A DNA stretch of 64,000 nt from Xanthostigma xanthostigma (taxonomy: Eukaryota > Arthropoda > Insecta > Raphidioptera > Raphidiidae). Below are positions 21,830-32,356 of this stretch, one piece after another (position 1 is the stretch's first letter; the number at the start of each line of letters is the position of its first letter). Under the pieces are notes generated by a model. It saw nothing but the letters and a program-made list of their open reading frames with translations, searched no databases and had not been told where the DNA came from. Location of the stretch: positions 3,472,001 to 3,536,000 of the forward strand of contig OY754467.1 in assembly GCA_963575645.1 (NCBI GenBank), in the 5' to 3' direction. The position numbers were made by a program, and so were the translations under genes.

Positions 21830-21920
21830 TTCAGTATACGAAACGTAACTCTCTCTCTCTTACTATCTTCACTAACTTATATCTCCCTCTCAACTACGTT
21901 CGCCTCGAACGATCACGCAC

Positions 21921-22072
21921 CGTCGCGATGATGCACTTCCGTAAACGATTTCGTCAGGCATCGCGATGATGCACTTCCGTAAACGATTTCGTCAGGCATC
22001 GTGATGATGCACTTCCGTAAACGATTTCGTCAGGCATCGCGATGATGCACTTCCGTAAACGATTTCGTCAGG
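21921..22072. repeat. 38 bp tandem repeat, four units
   Basis: Four contiguous units of CATCGCGATGATGCACTTCC plus GTAAACGATTTCGTCAGG (21921, 21959, 21997, 22035) with only one or two substitutions. High identity implies recent expansion. No spacers are interposed, so it is not a CRISPR. Confidence 0.9.
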
Positions 22073-22502
22073 CATTTACCAGCTTACTCCCCAAGTCAAG
22101 CGTGCCTAGAGAAGTTTTACTTAAAAAAATATTTCTGTGCATTAAAAAAGCGCGTTCGTAAAGCTGGAAAAAAAACTTGTTTACAAATTCAATCTGACCG
22201 CGGAGTATCTAAATTCTAAATTACAGAATGGAGAGATCGCCTTTTGAAGTATAACGCATACAAAATTCGAGCAGAGTAAGATAACTTCGAGAAATAAGAA
22301 ACATTACTCAACATTATTATATTCGCTGAGAGAGCAATAAATATATTTATATTTCATTAATTTGTGCCGCTATGCAGACTATAAGTTATATAACTCGCGA
22401 TACAAAATTATTAATGCAACATTTAAGTTCCGTTATATGCGTTATACTCTCTTAACATTGCTACCTCAGCGTCGTTCGACAGTGGCGTCGCTTGTGGGAA
22501 TT
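22073..22502. other. unassigned sequence
   Basis: No arms or coding signal. Frame 22362-22592 straddles the hAT boundary and is not supported. Confidence 0.35.
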
Positions 22503-22510
22503 AACTATAT

Positions 22511-23114
22511 TAGTGATGTGTCGCTCCTGAGCGAGTCGTTCATAATGAACGACTCCCTTCTCGGAGCGGAGCGAGTCGCTCTTTTTTGGTGAATGACTCA
22601 CTCCGAGCGCCATTGCTCTGTGCTGAGCTGTTCTGTACTGTTGCATTCGCACATTTACAGAGCGCACACAGCACAGGCCACAGAGGCACTAGTGAATTTT
22701 GCGCTTACGTCTTTGCTGAGTCATTTAATGTTGAATGACACACTGTAAGTGTAATAGTACTAAGCTTACAGTGACTTAAACCATTCACATTGACGTCGTT
22801 GGCAAAGATATAATATTGTAACAATTATTATTGTTAAGCTTTTATTATACTTTATAGTTTATCCGAAATGCGAATAATATAAGATCAGAATCATATTAAA
22901 ATGAGCTCTGAGCTGAGTGTGTGTATTGTGCTGTGCAATGCTTAGTGACTCCTGAGCATGTATGATGACAGTTCACACCTCTGCAGTTTGAACTTTTGTG
23001 TAGTGCGTACTCTCTAGTGTCGCTCCTTTGAACGACTCGCTCTGAGCGACTCTTTTTAGTGAGCGGAGCGCACGGAGCCAGCTCCCAATAAAGAGTCATG
23101 TGGACACATCACAA
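22511..23114. mobile_element. hAT-type MITE with 8 bp duplication, family A1
   Basis: Flanked by a perfect 8 bp direct repeat AACTATAT (22503-22510 and 23115-23122). Ends TAGTGATGTGTCGCTC / GGACACATCACAA are short imperfect inverted repeats typical of hAT. Near both ends are clusters of GAGCGAGTCG/CGACTCGCTC phrases. No transposase frame of useful length. Confidence 0.85.
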
Positions 23115-23122
23115 AACTATAT

Positions 23123-23428
23123 TGTTTTCAGAACCATTATATTATACTGCTAACAATTCAGAAAAATATTAAAAACAGATAGAGATAGTCTTCAAGAAAA
23201 TTTGAGCCAAAAAAAATATAAGTTTTTGATTTAATCAAACTCAAAAAATTTCAAAATTTTGCAATTTTTTGATTTTTCAAAAAAAAAAATCTGATATATT
23301 TTTTTGTAGCCCCGAACATCCTCTTTAAAATGAACCAATGTCGATTTTCGTAACTATATAATAGTTTTCGAGATATTCAAAAAATAAATTTGGAAGATTC
23401 CAAAAAATGACTAATTAAAAAAAAAATT
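23123..23428. other. unassigned AT-rich spacer
   Basis: Poly-A/T-rich sequence with nothing recognisable. Confidence 0.35.
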
Positions 23429-23580
23429 TTGAAGTGAAAACTTCTTTAGCGGCGTTGTACACTTTTTTTGTAATGGGTAAAAAATGTTAAACTCGCGTCA
23501 GGACACGTGACCTGATCGAAAATTCGTAAGACGTTAATATTCAAGTTTTCACTTCTGCCGGCACTCCCGGAGTGCAACCC
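23429..23580 (+). mobile_element. Helentron-like (HINE/DINE-1-type) element, family E1, short copy
   Basis: Subterminal inverted repeats GAAGTGAAAACTT (23431) and AAGTTTTCACTTC (23543-23555), then a hairpin GCACTCCCGGAGTGC (23561-23575) near the 3' end. Sub-TIRs plus a 3' hairpin are the known plan of Helentron-associated elements. Shares GTAATGGGTAAAAAATG and AAACTCGCGTCAGG with the larger copy at 46455. Confidence 0.65.
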
Positions 23581-24162
23581 GTCTTTTTTTTTTAGTTCTT
23601 TTTCGTTAGTAAAACTTCGTTATAGGACGAATGAAAACTTCTGATCAAATTTCATCCAAATCGAAAGGTGTCGATTCCAGCTATCGGTCGATTTGACACG
23701 GAATGACCCTACTAGAATTTTGTTAGTTGACAAAGGGAAATTTTGTTTTGTTCGTTTTTGTGTACATCCTTCGAATATTTTTTAGGTGACCTGTTGTCTC
23801 GCCAGGTCGCCACTGTACAACATCCACGAAGTAACAAGCAGAGCACCAGGAAGCTATACTCATAATTTATAAATGTTATGGCTGGTTACCCCGACATCTC
23901 TGAATACGAAGGAAGGAAAATAATATTTCGTGCGGTGCACCGCAACAACGAATTCAGGTCGCTGTATCGAGGCATACACACACACACCAACACACACGAC
24001 AGCCACACAACGCAACAGTTTTTACACAGTCCAGTCATCAACAAAGAAAGAGCGAAAATTCATATTCTAATTTAGAAAAAACTCGGAGAAAATGAAACAT
24101 CTTTACTATAGCTGAAACGATGACGTTGACATTCAACGAAATACCGTACACATTTATATATA
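23581..24162. other. unassigned; includes a CA-rich patch
   Basis: An ACACACACACACCAACACAC run lies at about 23976-23996. Frame 23878-24075 is not supported by any motif. Confidence 0.35.
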
Positions 24163-24420
24163 CATTGTAAACTCCATTTAACGTCACTCTGCATAACGAC
24201 AAACTCCTTAAAACGTCGAAATTACGTAACTCTAGTTGGTTTACCTTGTTGCTTATAGAATGAAACACTCTAAATAACGACACACTTCCTCTAAATAACG
24301 ACAACAACACGTCATCATTAAGCAATAAACACAACTTGTTTGTTATTTTGTTGCTTTGTTGTCGGCATCATGCGTACCAAAGAGTCTAAGAAATTCTTTC
24401 ATTTGTTTGTTGTTTGTTGA
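24163..24420 (+). mobile_element. pogo-like element, partial copy
   Basis: Matches 24560-24835 from its CATTGTAAACTCCATTT end (TA before it at 24161-24162) to TTTGTTGTTTGTTG. It lacks the right terminal repeat. Together with the next element it makes a local direct duplication. Confidence 0.75.
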
Positions 24421-24559
24421 ATAACACAGACGTCGAAGTAACGGTTCGTTTATTACAAACCAATTCCAAGATTCCAACGGATAAAAGTATCAAAATAAAC
24501 TGAAAATATAAATTAGTAGGTACTCCAAAAAATCTTAGTTATCAAAAATTTTGAATATA

Positions 24560-25067
24560 CAGTGTAAACTCCATTTAACGTCACTCGATATAACCACAAA
24601 CTCCTTAAAACGTCGAAATTACTTAACTCTAGTTGGTTTACTTTGTCGCTCATACAATGATACACTCTAAATAACGACACACCCGCTCTAAATAACGACA
24701 ACAATACGTCATCATCAAGCAGTAAACAGTACTTGTTTGTTATTTTGTTGCTTTGTTGTCGGCATCATGCGTACCGAAGATTTTAAAAAAATTCGTTCTT
24801 ATGTTTGTTGGGATTATCTGTCATATGTTTAGCTCAGCTGTTTATCGAAAGTTATCATATTCTTAGTTGCCAACAAACTTGCAAACTGCGAACGTGACGA
24901 GTAAAAGAAAATCTTTGTGTATTGACGCAAAAGTTTTATTAATAGGCGGAATAGAGGCGGGACCGTATCGACAATATGGATTATTTCTTCTTTCCGTTTA
25001 ACGACAACTCTCAATAACGCCACCAAGTGCACAGTCCCTTGAGTGTCGCTATATAGAGTTTATACTG
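24560..25067 (+). mobile_element. pogo-like non-autonomous element, complete ends
   Basis: Ends CAGTGTAAACTCCATTTAAC and the complement of CAGTATAAACTCTATATAG are flanked by TA (24558-24559, 25068-25069). Length 508 bp. CAGT...ACTG ends with TA duplication fit the pogo/Tigger branch of Tc1/mariner. Internal ACGACA/TGTCGT phrases recur. No transposase frame I can name. Confidence 0.75.
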
Positions 25068-25134
25068 TATTTATAAATACATGCATATAAATATGTAAAT
25101 GTGTATATGTACCAAATATGCGATATAAACACTA

Positions 25135-25714
25135 GACGCTAAGGTTAAGATGTTTGCCTCCCTTTTTAAAAAAAACTTCACAATTTCTCCACATAAATTA
25201 TATATCATTTACAGATAATTGCTTACTCTACTGACATCGACAACTAAAAAATTTATTATTGCTTTTGTTTTTGTCAATTAATTAAAATACAGCAACGCTG
25301 ATCAACGTCTGCCATCTGACGGCTTTAATTTTGAAACAACGTCAACACTTCGATCTGTCATCTGACCTTCATACTGTAATAGAACAGACACAATACTGCA
25401 CACTGCCATCTGACGGCTTTAATTTTGAAACAGCGAGCAACGCTGAACAACGTCACAGCAATGCTGCATGATGCCATCTGACGGCTTAGCTCAACGCTTT
25501 TGCTACTTGCGCCTCTATATGACAATTTTAGTAAAATATTTCTTCGATCTGTCATCTGAGCTTCATATTGTAATACAACAAAAAGAAGAACGTTATAAGC
25601 AGTGTGCAAAATTAGAAACGAATTGAATACCTGCAATCATATTTAAAAAATAATTTTGTAAAGTGATAATTATTATACTTATATAGTGCGAATAATTCGC
25701 ACAGGTCACACTAG
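25135..25714 (+). mobile_element. Helitron family H1, copy E
   Basis: Family sequence from ACGCTAAGG to CTAG (25711-25714) before T; hairpin intact. The outermost bases up to the TC end are missing (the copy begins after CACTAG). Internal matches to copy C are close over the whole length. Confidence 0.9.
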
Positions 25715-26528
25715 TAAACTATAATTCAGGAAAATTGTGTGTTGATAATAATTTTTACAATTATATGGTACTTTGACAGTCTTATCCTCAAGTTTAGTAG
25801 TTAATTTTTTCTCCTTTTTTGTTTTATCGTATCTAAAAGAAAATAACAAAAGTTTTGAGTATTTAATAAGCGACTCATATCGTGAAGATGGTATCTAAAA
25901 TGTTGAAAATGAGAATATATAGACCATAGACAACTACAAAATTTACTAACAAAATAATGATGTATTATCCCTTCAAAGGGTTTCGTAATCATATTTATTT
26001 TAGGAACTCCCCAAACCGTATAAAATAACAAATGAATACAGAGTTATTTTGTTTCATGATGAAATTACACACTACCCGTTATTATCTTAGGTTAATTAAA
26101 TTTCTAATTTTGCAGTAAATGTTGAAGCTTAATATTTATTAAAGCTGTTTTCACAAAAATCGATTCAGATTAAATTTTTCGATCAATACATACATAAATA
26201 AAATCGTAGCTTTTGTACAGTTTATAATTTCTGTCTGTCTGTCAATTTATTTGTTCCGGTTTCTCTACTAAAACGATTTTGATCGAACATTGACAGTAAC
26301 AACACAGTTCCAGCGATCCACAATCCACATTTGCTTTTCGTGTATGTCGGGCGGAACTAACTAACTTCCTGATGAGATAGAGACTTGAAATTTTTTAACA
26401 TAACTCAGAATTAGATGACAATACGAGAAAATACTATAATAAAGAAGAAAGTAATAGAAATAAGGAAATTTTAATAAATACATATAATTCATTAGTACTT
26501 ATTTACCGTTATACGACGCCTTGCAATC
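25715..26528. other. unassigned sequence, possibly Helitron-related
   Basis: A CTGTCTGTCTGTC patch followed by GTTCCGGTTTCTCTAC (about 26230-26270) resembles repeats found near tRNA-like inserts in arthropod Helitrons. No ends defined and no coding frame supported. Confidence 0.35.
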
Positions 26529-26603
26529 ATTGGTCGTAGCTCAGTTGGTTAGAGCGTCGTACTTACAACGCGAAGGTCGCGGGTTCGACCCCCATGACCC
26601 ATA
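26529..26603 (+). pseudogene. tRNA-Ile-derived sequence (degenerate)
   Basis: A cloverleaf-like 75 nt: TAGCTCAGTTGGTTAGAGCG as in eukaryotic tRNA-Ile, anticodon region TCGTACTTACAACGCGA, then AAGGTCGCGGGTTCGACC. The anticodon position reads TAC (Val), not AAT. The acceptor pairs at six of seven if one extra base is allowed before TA, and the T-stem has a mismatch. A T-rich tail follows, like that after 10549. Probably a tRNA-derived module or pseudogene; a functional tRNA is less likely. Confidence 0.6.
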
Positions 26604-26678
26604 TAATATTTTTATTTTTTAACAATGTATTTTTGTTTTTACCACGTTTTTATTAATTAAAAATAAAAAAAACAGTTT

Positions 26679-27024
26679 TGTGGTTTTAAGAAACGACGAC
26701 GAAGTGAAACTTTTATTGGATTGTAGGCGTTGGATTGTAGACACTTATCCATCACGATTAATTATAAACAACAATATTCACATGAATACACGAATAAAAA
26801 CATGTAAACACTGTACAGCACTTGCCCGCATGACAGACTGACTATGTGTTATACATACTACACGGTCAGCTGATGCTAACCATTGGCGCCGCCATATTGG
26901 CCTTGGCTGCTCTACCGAGCGCCTACTCCGAACGCCTTTCACTTTACCCCTACTCCGCGGCCGCCTGTAATGCGACATGCAACAGACGGCCAGAAAAATT
27001 CGGGGCGATAGAATAGAAGTTTCA
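26679..27024. repeat. solo-LTR-like repeat L1, copy 1
   Basis: About 346 bp, nearly identical to 43443-43789. On the minus strand it starts TGAAACTTCTATTC and ends AAACCACA (TG...CA), with a CCAATAAAAG signal near the end and a GC-rich start, as an LTR would have. No matching target duplication is seen around either copy. Terminal AAGTGAAACTTTTATT / AATAAAAGTTTCACTT could instead be TIRs of a DNA element. Confidence 0.65.
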
Positions 27025-27065
27025 ATGTAATAATTAAAAAAAAAAATAATTTTTTAAAAAGAATT

Positions 27066-27265
27066 AGAAAGTATAAAATATTTTTTTAAAACTTGTATAG
27101 GATTTGAAACGCAAAAACGTGGGGCGCACGCGACAGTTATATAAGAAGTGTAGAGAGTAGCTATCAATGAAAAAATCTATTTATAAGATAAAACGAATAA
27201 TGCGCCCCACGTTTTTCGATTCAAATCCTGCAAGATAAAAAAATTATTTTATACTTTTTAGTTCG
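27066..27265. repeat. foldback element, family FB2-related
   Basis: Arms hold AAAACGTGGGGCGCA and TGCGCCCCACGTTTTT plus GGATTTGAAACG/CGATTCAAATCC. The outer end reads ATACTTTTTAGTTCG, the motif shared with the foldbacks at 3028, 36761 and 37640. Spacer about 70 bp. Confidence 0.8.
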
Positions 27266-27710
27266 TTTAAAAACCGTGGTATTTTAAATTTTTTAAAATT
27301 TATTTTATTATTTAAGTATTAATTAGTTCCAACTTAGGTTCTGCACTTTGATTAAACGAGTAGAACAAAAATGCAAAGTCTTAAAAAGTTAGGTTTTTTT
27401 CTTCTCTTGAAGTGTTGTTTTCGATGTAACAACAAAACAGCAACCGGTCTGAAGGGAGACTCATTGGAGCAATGGCGTTGCTTTGGTTTAATTACTCGTT
27501 ACAGAGAATAAAACAGCTTAATTATGTATCTTAATGACTTGCTCACAATCGTATGTACTACGACCATTTCTATTTTCATAAACAACATTCGTTTTGCTTC
27601 TTCTCCTTCTTAATATTATACGAATAACGAACACTAGGTGTGTCAAACCACTGAGAACCAGAGCTAGAGTTTATGTATCTAGATTGCAAATTGCAATGCA
27701 TTCTTTTATA
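27266..27710. other. unassigned sequence
   Basis: No arms, RNA gene or convincing coding frame. Confidence 0.35.
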
Positions 27711-28276
27711 CAGAATGTAAACGCGTAAGGTGCACATAGGGAAATTAGCATTGGGAAAAAATACTTGAATCAGAGTTAGCCATGACTGCATTAATTGTTA
27801 TTTCTATTGAATTATCGTGGTAATCTTGGGGATGTCTATTTTATTTTGATTTATTTTTATTTTACTTGGCTTTTTTAATAATAAAAAGCTCTTATAAATG
27901 ATTATTTTAATTTTTTTGTACAAAAATAAAACAAAAAAAACAACTCCATCTGTTTGGAAACATTTCATTAAAAAATTGTCTGACTGGTATGACGTATGCG
28001 CGTTGGTAAATCAGTGACCCAATGTCTTTAGGTTCAACACGAATAGGCGGAGATATTTGATCTCGCACCATATTTAAGTATTTTTGTGATTTTAATGTCC
28101 CATTAATAAAAAAAGTCCGATTATGTTGTAATCATTTGAATATTTTCGTCAGTAGTATACACATTCATTTTGTAAAAGAATATTATCTTTCAAATTGAAA
28201 AATAAGATTTCAAGGCTCACTCTGATCCAGTCATTTTTTCTCAATGTTAATTTCCCTATGGGCACCTTATATACTG
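27711..28276. mobile_element. Tc1/mariner-type deletion derivative, family M1, copy 2
   Basis: Ends CAGAATGTAAACGCG and a degenerate GCACCTTATATACTG lie between TA (27709-27710, 28277-28278). It is collinear with the copy at 19111. On the minus strand 27944-28117 reads FFINGTLKSQKYLNMVRDQI, IYQRAYVIPVRQFF and NEMFPNRW, recognisable as the DDE region of a mariner-family transposase. The QQDGAPAH-type catalytic stretch is collapsed in both copies, so they descend from one deleted parent. Confidence 0.85.
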
Positions 28277-28604
28277 TAGGTATACGAGACATTGCGCTAA
28301 AACGAGCGAGCAGCTAATTTTAACAGTCACACGAGTCATACATTTTTTGCACGCATCTCCTACAGAATAGCTGGTTTTCACTTCATAATAACCCTTTTCA
28401 ACCAATCTTACTATAGACAATTTTTTTTTTGCCGCGAAACAGATTATTTTTTGTGAGCGCAACCGGCTTCGCGCGGTTATTTCATGCGGGTTATTTTCAC
28501 AGTTAAGCAGGGATACACAATTTTTTGGAGTTACTTCTTACGAAACGATTTTGAGTTATAAGGCCCGGTACGGAAATTTTATGAGTAGTAAAATCAATTG
28601 GTGA
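28277..28604. other. unassigned sequence
   Basis: Contains GCACGCATCTCCTACAGAATAGC, similar to bits at 29495-29560 and 37273-37320, so some unidentified repeat is involved. Confidence 0.3.
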
Positions 28605-28890
28605 GGCGTTACGCTCCACCGCTTCAAGTGTGGCGTTACGCTCGTCCGCTTCAAAAGAGACAAACATATATATCTGTGGGATTTAACGTGCGAAAGAATG
28701 AGATGGAATCCATTACACTTGTGTGATGCTAGACTAATCTTGTATATATGTATTTATTATGTATACAGACAAACATATATCTGTAAGATTTAACGTGCTT
28801 AAGAATGAGATGTATTATCTACGTAAGAGACAAACATATATATCTGTAGGATTTAACGTGCGTAAGAATGAGATGGAATCCATTACACAG
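28605..28890. repeat. degenerate tandem repeat (three 50-60 bp units)
   Basis: AGACAAACATATATATCTGT followed by GGATTTAACGTGCG and AAGAATGAGATG occurs at about 28658, 28765 and 28826. Before it, GGCGTTACGCTC occurs twice (28604-28645). Confidence 0.7.
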
Positions 28891-29259
28891 CGTATCTAAG
28901 GAGTAAACTCCAGTCGTGCCTCGGAACTGATACACACACACTTTTTTCATTAACTTTTCTAGCTTTTTTGGTCCCTAAATAATCAAAAACAAAACAGTTT
29001 CGCGGCTTGTAAAGGGATAAGTAGGTTCAGATTCTACCATATTGGAATCTACTCGGATTTTTTTTACGAAGACTACGTTGATCACGTGGTTAACTAACTA
29101 TTGAATTAGTCGCATTTTTACGCACTTGTGCGAAATCAGTCATTTTGGTCCCGCTATACAAGCATGAAATAGTACCTATATTGTACAATGTACAACTAGT
29201 GCGACAATGCCGCACGAGTTGCACATACTATTTTAATTACGAATTAAATTAAATTGAAA
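28891..29259. other. unassigned sequence
   Basis: No feature supported. Confidence 0.35.
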
Positions 29260-29400
29260 TTAAAATTTTATTACGAATTAAAAAAAGAAATTAGAAGTAA
29301 TAAAAATTAAAATTAAATCATTTAAAAGTTGAAAATTCAGTTAAAAATGTTAAAATTGTCAAAAATAAAAGTTCATAATCGAAAGTTTTAACCTCAAATC
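29260..29400 (+). repeat. fragment of TTAA-flanked element family K1
   Basis: AAAAAAGAAATTAGAAGTAA and TTGAAAATTCAGTTAAAA match the element at 39631-40336 (minus) and the copies near 57430 (minus) and 58571 (plus). Confidence 0.65.
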
Positions 29401-30357
29401 TGCTTCAAATGACAGTTTGTATCGTTGACATTAACACCGTTATTATTTTGTTTTTTTCTCTGAATTTGCGTGCGGCTAACAATAATTTCAGTGCGACAAA
29501 TAAAGTTTCCACACGCAAATGAAAATAGCTACTTTTCAACCGTAACAGCATGCGTAAAGTACCACTTTTCCCGCATGAGTAATAAAAAAAAATTCTAAGG
29601 TACCTACAGATAAACGATATTGTATGAACTAATCTGTTTTTTGTTCTCGATTAATTCGTGTGTTGTCGGTGTTTCATTAAAATATGGTTGATCACGCCTG
29701 GTAGATAAAAAATTCTCTGAAACACAATATAGCTTTTTTGTAAATAAAGGTATTTATATGTTTTGAGCCGTATTGTTGAGAGTGGTGTTCCCAGTCCCTC
29801 CGCCCCGTCCTCCCCCTCTGACGCCAGACTCTATCGTCATCCTAGTCCCATCAAGTTCAATGTGGTTTCAACATTTGTAGCGTCATTTAACTAGACAGTC
29901 AAAAATATCCAATTACAGGAGCTTCCCGTCGGATGGGAAACAAACACAACTACTATTAAAACTGTCTAGAACTATTCTCGTCCTAAATTGAAATGTCTTA
30001 TGCTGAGTTGCAGAAAGGATTTGTAACGTTTCCCGTTGGTTTCACGCCGTGTTTATGAAACCGGGAAGTTACTTCTTCCTGAGCAAATACCAATGCTATT
30101 GTTGATATCGCAGAGGGCAAAATCTTTAATTTCCAAAATTTATCTCTTTTCTTTTTACATCAAAAACAACATTACTTTTAAATTCAAATTTTATTCAATT
30201 GTCAAAAAAATTGATTTGACACTAACCTTAGATTGTGATCATGTAATTACAGTTTTCATGAATCAAGAGCAGTCTAATTTCGTATTCAAACTCCCTGTCG
30301 TCTAGATCTAGAGCACTATATTGTACTCACTAAAAAACAAATGATTGTTTTATATAG
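29401..30357. other. unassigned; no supported gene
   Basis: A pyrimidine-rich GC patch lies at 29790-29835. The frame 30036-30305 is Phe/Leu/Ile-rich with no motif. A TTTTTGCCCGCAT-like repeat phrase (29560) links to other unidentified repeats. Confidence 0.3.
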
Positions 30358-31924
30358 AAAATTCCAGCCAATTGGGCGACGGGGCCATTCCAACTTCAAA
30401 AATGTTGACATTTGATTATAATAAAGAAAATAAAATTTCTGATATCGCTTGATGTGACGCCGGTAATGGCTAGTATTCAATATGATATTTGCTATTCGTT
30501 GTCATGGTTACCTACATAATATGTGCCACGTCATGTAAAAATTAATCAAAGCATGCCGAACTAGTTTATTTCTGACAGATCCATAAAACAAAAGAGCGGC
30601 TGATTTTTTTTTTATTTTCAAAATATTTCCGAAACTATAAGGTTTAGAAAAAAACTTTTTTAACGAAACTTTCTTAAAAAAATAAATAGAATAATAAACC
30701 GTTATGAAAAGTATACCATTATTATATAAAAAACACCGTTATAGCATATATCTCTTCTGCGCATGCGCCGATTTTCCCCAAAAACAATAGGGCTCTTCAT
30801 ATTTGTATACCAAACATCCTCCCAAAATTTGGTTTCAATCCGCTGATCCGTTTGACCTGTTCACAGACTAACAGACGCACAGAGTTTTTCCAAAAGTACA
30901 CTTTTTTGCATTCGGGAAACCTCAAAACGGAAAGATATTGTAAAATTTTTGAAAAGTGATTTTTGACCTAAACTAGTACCATTCCCTACTTGTGGGTTGG
31001 AATGGTATAAAAGACTAAATTTTGATTAAAATTCTAAGCTTTATAGTTTAAAAAATCAGTGGCTCATTTGTTCTAAGATCTGTCAAAAAGAAATTAGGTA
31101 GCTGACAAGCATACTTCGGTTAATTTTAACGTGTGAAACAATACTATGTAACCATGCCAACGAATAACAAATTATCTTAATAGTCATTACTAGCCGTTAT
31201 CCGCGTCACCGCACACGTCAACCGAATTTTTACGTTATTTATTATAATACGTCAAATGTCAGTATTTTACCATTCCAACCCACAAGTGGGGAATGGTACT
31301 AGTTTAGGTCAAAAATCACTTTTCAAAAATATCTTTCCGTTTTGAGGTTCCCCGAATCCAAAAAACATATTTTTGCAAAAACTCTGTGCGTCTGTTATTC
31401 TGTTTGTCTGTGAACACGATACAGGTCAAACGGATGGGCGGATCGAAACCAAATTTTGGGAGGATGTTTGGTATGCAAATATGAAGAGCCCTATTGTTTT
31501 TAGGGAAAATTTGCGCATGCGCAGAAGAGATTCATGCTAAAACGGTATTTTTTAAATAATAATGGTATACTTTTCATAACGGCTTATTATTCTATTTATT
31601 TTTTCAAGAAAGTTTTGTTAATAAAATTTTTTTCTAAACTTCATAGGTTTGGAAATATTTTAAAAATAAAAAAAAATCATCCGCTCTTTTGTATTATGGA
31701 TCTGTCAGAAATAAACTATAGTTAGGCATGCTTTGATTAATTTTTACATGACGTGGAACATACTATGTAGGTAACCATGGCAACGAATAGTTAATATCAT
31801 AGTGAATACTAGCCATTACCCGCGTCACCTCACGCGATATCAGAAATTTTATTTTTTTTATTATAATCAAATGTCAACATTTTGGAAGTTGGAATGGTTC
31901 CGTCGCCCAATTGGCTGGAATTTT
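30358..31924. repeat. 1.57 kb foldback element, family FB6
   Basis: Arms of about 650 bp (30358-31008 and 31269-31924) are inverted copies, ending AAAATTCCAGCCAATTGGGC / GCCCAATTGGCTGGAATTTT. The spacer 31009-31268 is a third, eroded piece of the same unit in right-arm orientation: it matches about 31700-31900 and joins at ACCATTCCAACCC. So the unit also occurs head to tail. Related partial copies lie at 35195-35475 and 50640-51858. No coding sequence. Confidence 0.85.
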
Positions 31925-32356
31925 TTCATTAAGCCGGTTTTTCTAGCAGACTGAATTTGGACATTGGAGAGTTTTTCATCTAACAAGGAAACACAGAGTT
32001 CTAGAGGAAATGCATGCGAATGCTTTTAGGAAATTATAAAGGCAAATTTATAACTACAACTACATAACAAAACATGTGTCTTTCCATCTGCCTTGTTTTT
32101 TGTTGTGTTGTTTTCGTCGTGTATGGAGAATGGAGAATGTGAATACATTTTTTTTTGTTTTGAATAACAAAAACATTGCTAAATAGGCTGGAGAGAATGC
32201 CAGACTTTATTGAAGACGTTACAAATAAAATTCTTCGGAAATATTATGCAACGAAAATTGGGGAATACAAATTTCATTTAAGAAGTATAGCTATAACTTT
32301 GTAAGCAAGTTTAGTACAGTCCATTTGATTTCAATGGGCATATAGCATTTATTTAA
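31925..32356. other. spacer before the LINE
   Basis: No repeat arms. LINE homology seems to begin near 32357. Confidence 0.35.

Noticed and set aside
21921-22072. Possible CRISPR array
   Set aside because: The 38 bp units are contiguous with no unique spacers, and the context is eukaryotic transposon-rich DNA.
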